Part shown: positions 1-5,592 of the stretch, in pieces | Layout: each line of letters opens with the position of its first letter | How positions within the stretch are numbered: position 1 is the first letter of the stretch | NCBI GenBank assembly: GCA_903911985.1 | Contig: CAIWFP010000297.1 | Span: 1-9,609, forward strand | Origin: an uncultured Sphingomonadales bacterium | GTDB taxonomy: Bacteria; Pseudomonadota; Alphaproteobacteria; Sphingomonadales; Sphingomonadaceae | DNA: 9,609 nt | Direction of reading: 5' to 3' | Notes under the pieces: generated by a model | What the model saw: the letters and a program-made list of their open reading frames with translations, nothing else | What the model was told of the DNA's origin: nothing | Databases searched by the model: none | Program-made: the position numbers and the translations under genes

Positions 1-222
<222 letters not shown>

Positions 223-281
223 CGCCCCACTGCCACACCCCTTCACACTATTCGCCACCCAAAAAAGAGAGGACCCAATCC

Positions 282-656
282 ATGTTCAGCCATGTGATGC
301 TTGGCAGCAATGATATCGACCGGTCGAAGAAATTCTACGACGCGGTTCTCGGCGCGCTGGGCGCCAACCCCGGCTTTGTCGACCCCATGGGCCGCCTGAT
401 CTACGCGCATGATGGCGGCCTGCTGCTGCTCTCCAAGCCGATCGACGGCCAACCCGCCACCCACGCCAATGGCGGCACGCTCGGCTTCAACATCGCCACC
501 CCGGAACAGGCCGACGCCTGGCATGCGGCGGGCGTCGCCAATGGCGGCACCACATGCGAGGATCCTCCGGGCCTGCGCGGCGCCATGGGCTTCTACCTCG
601 CCTATCTGCGCGATCCCGATGGCAACAAGCTGTGCGCGCTGCACCGCGTCGCCTAG
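282..656 (+). CDS. VOC (glyoxalase/bleomycin-resistance fold) family protein
   Basis: A 124-residue protein of the vicinal oxygen chelate superfamily, small cytoplasmic metal-binding or substrate-binding proteins. It has the usual two beta-alpha-beta-beta-beta halves: an N-terminal half starting MFSHVMLGSNDIDRSKKFYDAVL (read as FSHVMLGSND, then RSKKFYDAVL) and a C-terminal half ending AYLRDPDGNKLCALHR. His4 is a candidate metal ligand. The Glu often found after DGNK is Cys here, so the metal site may be partial or absent; from memory some close VOC subfamilies also lack that Glu. The ATG is well supported by GAGAGGA at 267-273, 8 nt upstream. fdhD begins 10 nt after the stop, so the two are probably co-transcribed. 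The substrate is not predictable; glyoxalase I activity is not implied. Confidence 0.9.
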   Translation: MFSHVMLGSNDIDRSKKFYDAVLGALGANPGFVDPMGRLIYAHDGGLLLLSKPIDGQPATHANGGTLGFNIATPEQADAWHAAGVANGGTTCEDPPGLRGAMGFYLAYLRDPDGNKLCALHRVA

Positions 657-666
657 GCGCCAAGGC

Positions 667-1534
667 ATGAACCCGCCCCTCCCGGCCCCGGCAAGCGACC
701 GGCCGGATGGGGCGGGCTCTCCCGCCTGCCCCATCCCCGCCACGGAATATCTCCCCGGCGGCGGCCAGCGCCCCTCCCCGCGCATCCTCGTGCCAGAGGC
801 CCCTGTCGCGCTGGAATTCAACGGCATCGCCTATGCGGTGATGATGGCCACCCCCGCCGATCTCGCCGATTTCGCCACCGGCTTTGCCCTAACCGAGGGC
901 CTCGCGCCCGATGCGGCCGCCATAACCGACATCGCCATCGCCGAGGTCGAGGCAGGCTGGATCCTGCGCGCCACCATAACCGGCCCCGGCGCGGCTGCCC
1001 TTACCGAACGCACCCGCACCCGCGTCGCCGAATCGAGCTGCGGCTTGTGCGGCATCGAGAGTCTGGAGGCCGTCGCCCGCCCCCTGCCGCGGGTTGCCCC
1101 CCACACTGCCATAGATCCCGCCGCGATCTTCACCGCCCTGGCCGCCCTGCGCCCGCTGCAGGTTTTGGGGCTGGCCACCGGCGCCGCCCACGCCGCCGCC
1201 CATGCCGACGCAACCGGCGCCATCACCCGCATCCGCGAGGATGTCGGCCGCCACAACGCGCTCGACAAACTCATCGGCGGCGCCGCCCGGGCCCGCCAGC
1301 CGCTCAGCCCCAATCCCCTCTCTGGCGGCTTCATCCTGTCCACCGCCCGCTGCAGTTACGAGATCGTCGAAAAATCCGTGCGCGCCGGCGCCACCACACT
1401 GGTCACCATCTCGCTGCCCACCAGCCTCGCCGTGGAACGCGCCCGCGCCGCCGGCCTCAGCCTGTGGGTTCTGGCCCGCCCCGACAGCGTCCTGTGCCTC
1501 ACCGACACGCCCCCCGCCGGACGCGCGAGCCTGA
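667..1534 (+). CDS. fdhD: Formate dehydrogenase accessory sulfurtransferase FdhD, with probable one-base frame break near the 3' end
   Basis: FdhD passes sulfur from the cysteine desulfurase to the molybdenum-bis-MGD cofactor before its insertion into formate dehydrogenase. Family landmarks are EAPVALEFNG (residues 44-53), the mobile cysteine loop Cys125-Gly-Leu-Cys128, EDVGRHNALDKL (191-202) and the terminal strand LWVLARPDSVL (266-276), which aligns with the last strand of E. coli FdhD (277 residues). After that the frame from ATG 667 has no stop until 2461-2463, which would give an implausible 598-residue protein covering the whole next gene. Reading the C6 run at 1510-1515 as five Cs ends the protein at TGA 1532-1534 with 288 residues, so I give that end. 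The start is ATG 667 after a weak AAGG; GTG 790 is possible but would remove the N-terminal tail. No formate dehydrogenase genes are in the window. The family call is secure; the 3' end is inferred. Confidence 0.88.
1510..1515 (+). other. C6 homopolymer at the inferred fdhD frame break
   Basis: Six consecutive C bases sit 16 nt before a TGA in the neighbouring frame, exactly where FdhD proteins normally finish. One C fewer would put fdhD into that frame and terminate it at 1534. It may be a sequencing or assembly error, a genuine indel or a slippery site; the sequence alone cannot tell these apart. Confidence 0.55.
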
Positions 1535-1621
1535 GGCCCCCGACAGTTTTCCACCTCAAATCGCGCCGGCCTCCCCCCCGGGCGGCTGGACTCACACCCC
1601 CGCCCGGGGCAATGCGCAAGC

Positions 1622-2308
1622 ATGTGGCAGCTTTACCAATTCCCCCTGTGCCCCTTCAGCCGCAAGCTGCGCCTGCTGATGGGCGAGAAGGGGATCCCCT
1701 TCGAACTCAACCGCGAAAACCCGTGGGAAGGGCGCGACTCCTTCCTTGCGCTCAATCCCGCCGGACGCACCCCGGTCCTGCACGATCCGGAACGCACGGA
1801 TTCCGGGCGCGCCCTCACCCTGTGCGACAGCCGGGCGATCTGCGAATATCTGGAGGAGACCGAGGCCCGCGCCCCGATGATCTCCGGCAACGCCCTCCAG
1901 CGCGCCGAGATCCGCCGCCTCGTCGCCCTGTTCGACGAGAATTTCTACGCCGATGTCACCGCCCCCCTGCTGCACGAGCGGATGAAAAAGCGGCTGGTGC
2001 TGAACCAGTCCCCCGATTCGCGCGCCTTGCGCGAAACCATGCGGCTGGCCCACGATCACCTCTATTACATCGACTATCTGGTGGACCACCGCCCCTGGCT
2101 CGCCGGCCCGACGATGAGTCTGGCGGACCTGGCCGCCGCCGCGCAAATCTCGGTGGTGGATTACCTCGGCGGGGTGGACTGGTCCGGCCACGATCAGGCG
2201 CGCGAATGGTATTCCGTGTTCAAAAGCCGCCCCAGCTTCCGCCCCCTGCTAACCGACCGCATGGAAACCATCCAGCCGCCCGCGCATTATGCAGATGTGA
2301 ATGCCTAA
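1622..2308 (+). CDS. fzlA: Glutathione S-transferase-fold protein, FzlA-like (FtsZ-associated)
   Basis: A 228-residue two-domain GST-fold protein. The N-terminal thioredoxin-like domain (about 1-80) carries the CPFSRKLRLL motif at 10-19 and the NPAGRTPVL loop with its cis-Pro. The helical C-terminal domain (about 90-215) contains WLAGPTMSLADLAAAA and SRPSFRPLLTDR. The tail PPAHYADVNA resembles the PPxHYADLDF tail of alphaproteobacterial FzlA. In Caulobacter FzlA binds FtsZ filaments and promotes division through FtsW/FtsI, and a C-terminal Asp is important; Asp225 here is the apparent equivalent, and Trp35 resembles its Trp38. The start is ATG 1622 with only a weak ribosome binding site. It lies 87 nt after the inferred end of fdhD. 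The GST fold is certain; the FzlA assignment comes from recalled sequence features. A detoxifying GST is the alternative. Confidence 0.85.
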   Translation: MWQLYQFPLCPFSRKLRLLMGEKGIPFELNRENPWEGRDSFLALNPAGRTPVLHDPERTDSGRALTLCDSRAICEYLEETEARAPMISGNALQRAEIRRLVALFDENFYADVTAPLLHERMKKRLVLNQSPDSRALRETMRLAHDHLYYIDYLVDHRPWLAGPTMSLADLAAAAQISVVDYLGGVDWSGHDQAREWYSVFKSRPSFRPLLTDRMETIQPPAHYADVNA

Positions 2309-2331
2309 AAGATTTAGATGAAAGCATAATC

Positions 2332-2351
2332 GCAGGGGACTCGTCCCCTGC
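2332..2351 (+). terminator. Perfect 9-bp hairpin after the fzlA-like gene, possible terminator
   Basis: GCAGGGGAC and its exact reverse complement GTCCCCTGC are separated by only TC, starting 23 nt after the fzlA-like stop. The stem is very GC-rich and can form on either strand. No run of T follows on the plus strand (CACCCCATT follows), so it is not a textbook intrinsic terminator. It may instead be one end of a repeat element. Confidence 0.45.
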
Positions 2352-2352
2352 A

Positions 2353-2480
2353 CCCCATTCCTGTCATTGTCGGCCTGAGGGTTCAGCCTTGCGCAATCCC
2401 TTCCGCGCCGCAGGCATTAAAGCCCCTTCGCGGCAAGACGCCACGCCGAGAGATAAGCACTGAGCAGGACAGTAATGGGG
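2353..2480. repeat. Imperfect 13-nt inverted repeat arms enclosing about 100 nt
   Basis: CCCCATTCCTGTC at 2353-2365 pairs with GACAGTAATGGGG at 2468-2480 with one mismatch. A second pairing exists just outside: GCACCCC at 2350-2356 with GGGGTGC at 2485-2491. The enclosed 102 nt has no recognisable gene. Together with the flanking hairpins this resembles a small non-autonomous mobile repeat or a structured RNA; I see no target-site duplication. Confidence 0.45.
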
Positions 2481-2493
2481 GTTTGGGGTGCCA

Positions 2494-2517
2494 ACCGGTT
2501 CCTCTTGAGGAACCGGT
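2494..2517. terminator. Perfect 11-bp hairpin, possible bidirectional terminator
   Basis: ACCGGTTCCTC and its exact reverse complement GAGGAACCGGT flank TT, so the tip can form a stable CUUG tetraloop. It lies 70 nt beyond the NDUFA9-like stop on the minus strand and 185 nt beyond the fzlA-like stop on the plus strand. The plus side is followed by ATATTAAAC, which is A/T-rich but not a T run. A terminator or a palindromic protein-binding site are both possible. Confidence 0.5.
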
Positions 2518-2587
2518 ATATTAAACGCCACCCCCAAGACTATCCCCTTAAATCCCGCAAATGCCGCAATTCCGCCTGAAACCTTCC

Positions 2588-3562
2588 TCAAACCACCCCA
2601 AACCGCCCATGCTCGCGAAACCGCAAGAGCCAGCGGTTCAAAAACAGCCCCAGCGGCCGCGCCCGCACGCCCAGCTCCGCCAGCCCCGGCAGGGTCCCAC
2701 TGGCGACATTCCCCGCCTTCAGCAGCTTCCACTGCGCGGCGGTAATCGGCGCCCCCGGCAGCCAGCCGGTGAAGGCGGCGATCAGCCCGGAGACGAAATC
2801 CGGCAAGGGCGCCAGCAGGGGCGTCCGATGCGCCGCCTTGGCAATACGCTCGTTCAGCTCCAGCATGGTCAGCACCTCCGGCCCGGCCAGCTCGAAAGTC
2901 TTGCCGCCAAACGCACCCGGGTCGGCCAGGGCGTTGGCGACAGCCAGCGCCACATCATCCACAAACACCGGCTGCAACTTCGCCCCCGGTCCAAACACCG
3001 GCAGCACCGGCAGCGACGAGACCAGCCCGGCAAACATCGCAATAAAGCTGTCGTCCGGCCCAAAGACAATCGAGGGCCGCAGGATGGTGGCGGCAGGGAA
3101 GGCTTCCCGCACCGCCGCCTCGCCCAACCCCTTGCTCCGGGCATAGGCCACGCCGGACGCGGCATCGGCGCCAATGGCCGAGAGCTGCACGAAGGCGCTT
3201 GCCCCGGCGGCTTTCGCGGCGGCGGCCACCACCCCGGCCCCGCGCCCCTGCACGGCATCAAGATCGCCGGTAAAGCTGCCCACCAGATTCACCACCGCGT
3301 CGGCGCCAGCCATCACCCGCGCCAAACCATCCGCCCCCTTGGCAACATCGGCGCGGGCGAATTGCACCTGCCCCAGATTGCCCAGCGCCTTGATGGCATA
3401 GCCCTTCTCGACATGGCGGCTCACCACCCGCAACCGGGCCCCGCGCGCCAGCAGCTCGGCGGCCAGATGGCGGCCCACAAAGCCGCTACCGCCAAGCAAC
3501 ACCACCAGCTTGTTGTCGAACCTGCCATCGGCGCGCTGTTTAGGGGAAATAGGGCCAGTCAT
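2588..3562 (-). CDS. NDUFA9-like NAD(P)-binding protein (atypical extended SDR family)
   Basis: A 324-residue Rossmann-fold protein of the group annotated as 'complex I NDUFA9 subunit family protein'. In mitochondria NDUFA9 is an accessory complex I subunit that binds NADPH; the bacterial role is not settled. The dinucleotide-binding motif GGSGFVG is at 24-30, followed by the strand VVSRH at 46-50. Other landmarks are VVNLVG (90-95), FVQLSAIGAD (124-133), the SDR-type Tyr140-x3-Lys144 pair and LRPSIVFGPDD. The C-terminal part (about 220-324) is the variable substrate or docking region. The start ATG at 3562 is supported by GGAAAGG, with 7 nt between it and the ATG. No other complex I genes are in the window. 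It is convergent with the fzlA-like gene and has its own leader (3563-3709) carrying a tandem repeat. A UDP-sugar or quinone-related reductase is an alternative. Confidence 0.88.
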   Translation of the reverse strand: MTGPISPKQRADGRFDNKLVVLLGGSGFVGRHLAAELLARGARLRVVSRHVEKGYAIKALGNLGQVQFARADVAKGADGLARVMAGADAVVNLVGSFTGDLDAVQGRGAGVVAAAAKAAGASAFVQLSAIGADAASGVAYARSKGLGEAAVREAFPAATILRPSIVFGPDDSFIAMFAGLVSSLPVLPVFGPGAKLQPVFVDDVALAVANALADPGAFGGKTFELAGPEVLTMLELNERIAKAAHRTPLLAPLPDFVSGLIAAFTGWLPGAPITAAQWKLLKAGNVASGTLPGLAELGVRARPLGLFLNRWLLRFREHGRFGVV

Positions 3563-3633
3563 CGGGAAACCTTTCCAACGTCAAATTTGCCTGAAGTCGG
3601 TTCCTTGCACCGGCCATTTCGCTGGCGCAATCG

Positions 3634-3665
3634 TGTAGTTCAACTGGCCTGTAGTTCGGCTGGCC
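3634..3665. repeat. Tandem 16-bp imperfect direct repeat upstream of the NDUFA9-like gene
   Basis: TGTAGTTCAACTGGCC (3634-3649) is followed immediately by TGTAGTTCGGCTGGCC (3650-3665), 14 of 16 bases identical. On the minus strand this lies 72-103 nt before the NDUFA9-like start codon. The unit nearer that gene reads TTGAAC on the minus strand, a possible -35 element, but no clear -10 follows. It could be a pair of operator half-sites or a chance duplication. Confidence 0.5.
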
Positions 3666-3681
3666 TCTATGTCGCCTGATT

Positions 3682-3700
3682 GCCGGGCTGGCACCCCGGC
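3682..3700 (-). terminator. GC-rich hairpin just after the ModE-like gene
   Basis: GCCGGG (3682-3687) and CCCGGC (3695-3700) can form a 6-bp all-GC stem with a 7-nt loop, beginning 9 nt after the minus-strand stop codon. A second CCCGGC copy at 3704-3709 allows an alternative pairing. No T run follows on the minus strand, so termination is only suggested by position. Confidence 0.3.
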
Positions 3701-3709
3701 GCTCCCGGC

Positions 3710-4099
3710 TCAGCCCAGCTGATGCGCCCGGGGCCCGGCCAGCACGGCGGCTTGCAACTGCCCCCAAGCCTTGCCCTCGCGGGCGGCCCCCACCTCGGCC
3801 TGCAACGCGCGATAGAGCGCCAGCACCTGCCGCCCCTCGTCAGACAGCCGCGCGCCGCCGCCCCGGGCCACGCCGCCACTGCGTGTTTCCACCAGAGGCG
3901 CGGCCCAGCAGCGGTTCATCACATCCACCAGCAGCCACGCCCGGCGATAGCTCATATCCATCACGCGGGCGGCAGCGGAAATCGACCCCTCGCGGTCGAT
4001 GTTCTCCAGCAGCTCGGCCTTGCCCGGCCCCATGGCGATTTCATCGCCGCACAGGATCTGCAGCTTGATGCGCAGGGCAGGCGCGGGCGAGGCACTCAT
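3710..4099 (-). CDS. Single-domain ModE/LysR-type winged-helix transcriptional regulator
   Basis: A 129-residue DNA-binding protein related to the N-terminal domain of the molybdate regulator ModE. The family signature is clear: GPGKAELLENI (24-34), GSISAAARVMDMSYRRAWLL (38-57, the helix-turn-helix), then DVMNRCW, the ETRSGGVARGGGARLSDEG wing and a C-terminal helix that probably dimerises. The molybdate-binding MOP domains of full ModE (about 260 residues) are absent, so its signal cannot be deduced. ATG 4099 is preferred over an in-frame TTG at 4114, which would overlap the cytochrome gene. It starts 4 nt after the cytochrome b561 stop on the same strand, with little ribosome-binding sequence, so it is probably translationally coupled and may regulate that transcription unit. 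Confidence 0.88.
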   Translation of the reverse strand: MSASPAPALRIKLQILCGDEIAMGPGKAELLENIDREGSISAAARVMDMSYRRAWLLVDVMNRCWAAPLVETRSGGVARGGGARLSDEGRQVLALYRALQAEVGAAREGKAWGQLQAAVLAGPRAHQLG

Positions 4100-4103
4100 G
4101 GTC

Positions 4104-4664
4104 TCAGCGACCAAACCACATGCGCTGGAGCATTTTCTCGCGGTCGATGAACTGGTGCTTCAACGCGCCGCCCACATGCAGCACCAGCGCCGCCATAATC
4201 ACCCATGCGCAGGCCGAATGCACCGCGCCGAGCAATTCATGCGCCTGATGCCGCGCCGGGTCACCCAGCCCGCCAAAGCCGGGAAAATTGAACCAGGGCA
4301 CTTTGTTGAACAAAACCATGCCATGGCCACCGGCATCCTTGTGCGCCGAAGCCGTCAACCATCCCGACAGCGGAATCAGCACGCTCAGCAGATAGAGCAG
4401 GTGGTGAATGCCGAGCGAGACCCGGCGCTCCAGCGGCTTGAGGTTGGCAAGCGGCGCCGGCGGCGGATTACCCATGCGCCACAGCACCCGCAACACCACC
4501 AGCCCCAGCACGCTGATCCCGATCGATTCGTGAAAGGCAAAGGCGGCGGCCGCCTGATCCTTGGGCAGATCGTCAAAGCCGAGGCCCGATTTGAGATTGA
4601 GGAAAATGCCGATGGCGATCAGCCAATGCAGCACCACGGCCAGTTTCGAATAGCGCTCGGTCAT
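4104..4664 (-). CDS. Cytochrome b561 family, di-haem four-helix membrane protein
   Basis: A 186-residue inner-membrane b-type cytochrome, thought to pass electrons between the quinone pool and a partner. Four hydrophobic helices are visible at about 8-24, 44-62, 87-104 and 144-163. Candidate haem-ligand histidines are His13 (VLHWL), His45 (FHESIG), His149 and His163 (LVLHVGGALKH); His87 is an alternative. The start MTERYSKLAVVLHWL is typical of the family and is not a cleaved signal peptide. ATG 4664 is preceded by ACAGGAG, with 9 nt between it and the ATG. The ModE-like gene follows at 4 nt, and a tRNA gene lies 278 nt upstream on the same strand. Some family members serve as the cytochrome b of a Ni-hydrogenase or a superoxide oxidase; no enzymatic partner gene is adjacent here. 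Confidence 0.93.
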   Translation of the reverse strand: MTERYSKLAVVLHWLIAIGIFLNLKSGLGFDDLPKDQAAAAFAFHESIGISVLGLVVLRVLWRMGNPPPAPLANLKPLERRVSLGIHHLLYLLSVLIPLSGWLTASAHKDAGGHGMVLFNKVPWFNFPGFGGLGDPARHQAHELLGAVHSACAWVIMAALVLHVGGALKHQFIDREKMLQRMWFGR

Positions 4665-4942
4665 CCTGTAAAGCTCCTGTCACGGGCTAGGTAAGCACCC
4701 GACCTCCACCGTGGCGGCCCAACCACGGCGTCCGGCCCCAGGGCCGGGACAAATCGCCCCGGCTCCGGCCCTTGCCCATCATGTCGCTTCGGCGGGCCCG
4801 GCGCAATCGCCAGTTTGGCATCGCGCGCGATTCGCCAGTCAATCCAGTCAATGATGTGGGGCCGGAGAAGTTTCCGCGCACAGCCCGACCCCTGCGGAAA
4901 AATCCGCAAGAGCCAATCTGTTGTAAGGAAAGGGGGTAATCG
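4665..4942. other. Intergenic leader between tRNA-Thr and cytochrome b561
   Basis: These 278 nt lie downstream of the tRNA and upstream of the cytochrome gene, both on the minus strand. No gene is supported. Visible structures are a 6-bp hairpin TGCGGA-AAAA-TCCGCA (4893-4908), an exact 9-bp tandem repeat (4835-4852) and a 6-bp GCCGGG/CCCGGC hairpin with a 9-nt loop (4744-4764). No hairpin is followed by a T run, so read-through from the tRNA promoter into the cytochrome gene cannot be excluded. The cytochrome promoter is not obvious. Confidence 0.55.
4835..4852. repeat. Exact tandem 9-bp repeat upstream of cytochrome b561
   Basis: CCAGTCAAT occurs twice with no gap (4835-4843 and 4844-4852). 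On the minus strand each copy reads ATTGACTGG and so includes TTGACT, one base from a consensus -35 hexamer. The repeat is about 170-190 nt before the cytochrome start. No good -10 hexamer follows at standard spacing. It may be a direct-repeat operator or chance. Confidence 0.4.
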
Positions 4943-5017
<75 letters not shown>

Positions 5018-5314
5018 CAACCACGATTCGCCCAAACCCGCGCCCACGACCAGAAGGTCGGGAAGGGCCCGGGCAGGCGCGGCCTAGTGTCCGGGAGGGG
5101 GTTGCTTGTCAAGCGGAGTTGCCGACACCTTGTCGCCACAGGGCCGAAACAGGGGCGCAATCTGCCCCGGTCGAAGGGGATGGACGGGTTCCACAGCCCT
5201 TCCCCAACCCCCAATCACCCCATCGCCCGGCGGCGGCTCCAACCCCCCGATCCCGCGCGGGTCCACCCACGGGGGCTTGAGCATTCCGGCATATCACGCC
5301 ACAGTCCGCCCCCC
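5018..5314. other. Divergent intergenic region between tRNA-Thr and the gpmA operon
   Basis: These 297 nt separate the minus-strand tRNA from the plus-strand small gene. Apart from the tRNA promoter at 5084-5112 I see no gene or RNA. The right half is unusually C-rich on the plus strand. A promoter for the plus-strand operon should lie here; TTGAGC at 5277-5282 could be a -35, but I find no convincing -10. Confidence 0.5.
5084..5112 (-). promoter_or_regulatory. Probable promoter of tRNA-Thr
   Basis: On the minus strand a perfect TTGACA (5112-5107) is followed after 17 nt by CACTAG (5089-5084). The -35 is exact; the -10 is a poor match to TATAAT, but CTAG-like -10 elements are common in alphaproteobacteria. 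Transcription from here would give the tRNA a leader of about 60 nt, containing a small CGACC/GGTCG hairpin near 5047-5060. Confidence 0.5.
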
Positions 5315-5512
5315 ATGACCGACCCCATTCGTCCCGCGCCCGGCAGCAATGGTCCCGCGCCCACCTCCCGGGAGGAGCGCCTTGCGGCAAAGCTGCGCGA
5401 GAACCTGCGCCGCCGCAAGGCCCAGGCCCGCGCGCAAACCCCGCCCGCCCCGCCAGAACCCGCGCCCGGCGAAGAATCCGCCGCCCTTTCCAAACCCGCG
5501 CCAAATAGCTAG
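5315..5512 (+). CDS. Small basic protein of unknown function
   Basis: A 65-residue protein with no recognised domain. The N-terminus (1-17) and C-terminus (42-65) are Pro/Ala-rich and probably disordered. The middle (about 18-41) is a charged, likely amphipathic helix, SREERLAAKLRENLRRRKAQ, that could bind nucleic acid or membrane phosphate groups. I recall similar short proteins with an LRENLRRRKAQAR-type core in sphingomonad genomes, but cannot name a family. ATG 5315 is chosen because it precedes the basic core by a sensible distance. The frame is open further upstream and there is no clear ribosome binding site, so the start is uncertain. Its stop codon lies at the edge of a long inverted repeat, 80 nt before gpmA. 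It could be the first gene of the operon. Confidence 0.65.
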   Translation: MTDPIRPAPGSNGPAPTSREERLAAKLRENLRRRKAQARAQTPPAPPEPAPGEESAALSKPAPNS

Positions 5513-5556
5513 GGGCGAAGTGCCCATGGCGTCGCGCCTTCAGCTATTTGGCGCGG
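5496..5556 (+). promoter_or_regulatory. 15-bp perfect inverted repeat between the small gene and gpmA
   Basis: CCGCGCCAAATAGCT (5496-5510) and its exact complement AGCTATTTGGCGCGG (5542-5556) flank a 31-nt loop. The left arm contains the last codons of the small gene and reaches into its TAG stop; the right arm ends 20 nt before the gpmA ribosome binding site. No T run follows, so an intrinsic terminator is unlikely. An mRNA processing or stability element, a translational control structure or a repeat remnant are all possible. Confidence 0.6.
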
Positions 5557-5576
5557 CGCCACACCCCATCCTCATC

Positions 5577-5583
5577 AAGGGAG
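5577..5583 (+). promoter_or_regulatory. Ribosome binding site fixing the gpmA TTG start
   Basis: AAGGGAG lies 9 nt before TTG 5593. It is the only good Shine-Dalgarno near the start and supports TTG rather than any upstream codon. Confidence 0.8.
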
Positions 5584-5592
5584 CCTGCCACC

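Larger units (their letters stand above)
2309..2587. other. Intergenic region between convergent genes, rich in inverted repeats
   Basis: This 279-nt gap separates the 3' ends of the fzlA-like gene (plus) and the NDUFA9-like gene (minus). Its left end is clearly A/T richer than the genes. It holds two perfect hairpins (2332-2351 and 2494-2517) and a pair of 13-nt inverted arms (2353-2365 and 2468-2480). I find no convincing gene, although one plus-strand frame happens to stay open to 2463. The layout suits bidirectional termination, a small repeat element, or both. Confidence 0.7.

Noticed and set aside
889..2191. Long minus-strand open frames opposite fdhD and the fzlA-like gene
   Set aside because: Glycine-rich, motif-free translations opposite well-identified genes; codon-bias artefacts.
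667..2463. A single 598-residue plus-strand gene covering fdhD and the region of the fzlA-like gene
   Set aside because: Only the first 280 or so residues resemble a protein family. The rest is an out-of-frame reading of the well-supported fzlA-like gene and of intergenic DNA.
2561..3679. 372-codon plus-strand open frame
   Set aside because: It is antisense to the NDUFA9-like gene, with a low-complexity Arg/Gln/His/Pro translation and no recognisable motif.
4100..4114. TTG 4114 as the start of the ModE-like regulator
   Set aside because: It would overlap the cytochrome gene and add five residues with no family support; ATG 4099 gives the normal N-terminus.
4893..4908. TGCGGA-AAAA-TCCGCA hairpin as terminator of tRNA-Thr
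   Set aside because: The stem is only 6 bp, lies about 35 nt after the tRNA, and has no T run on the minus strand.
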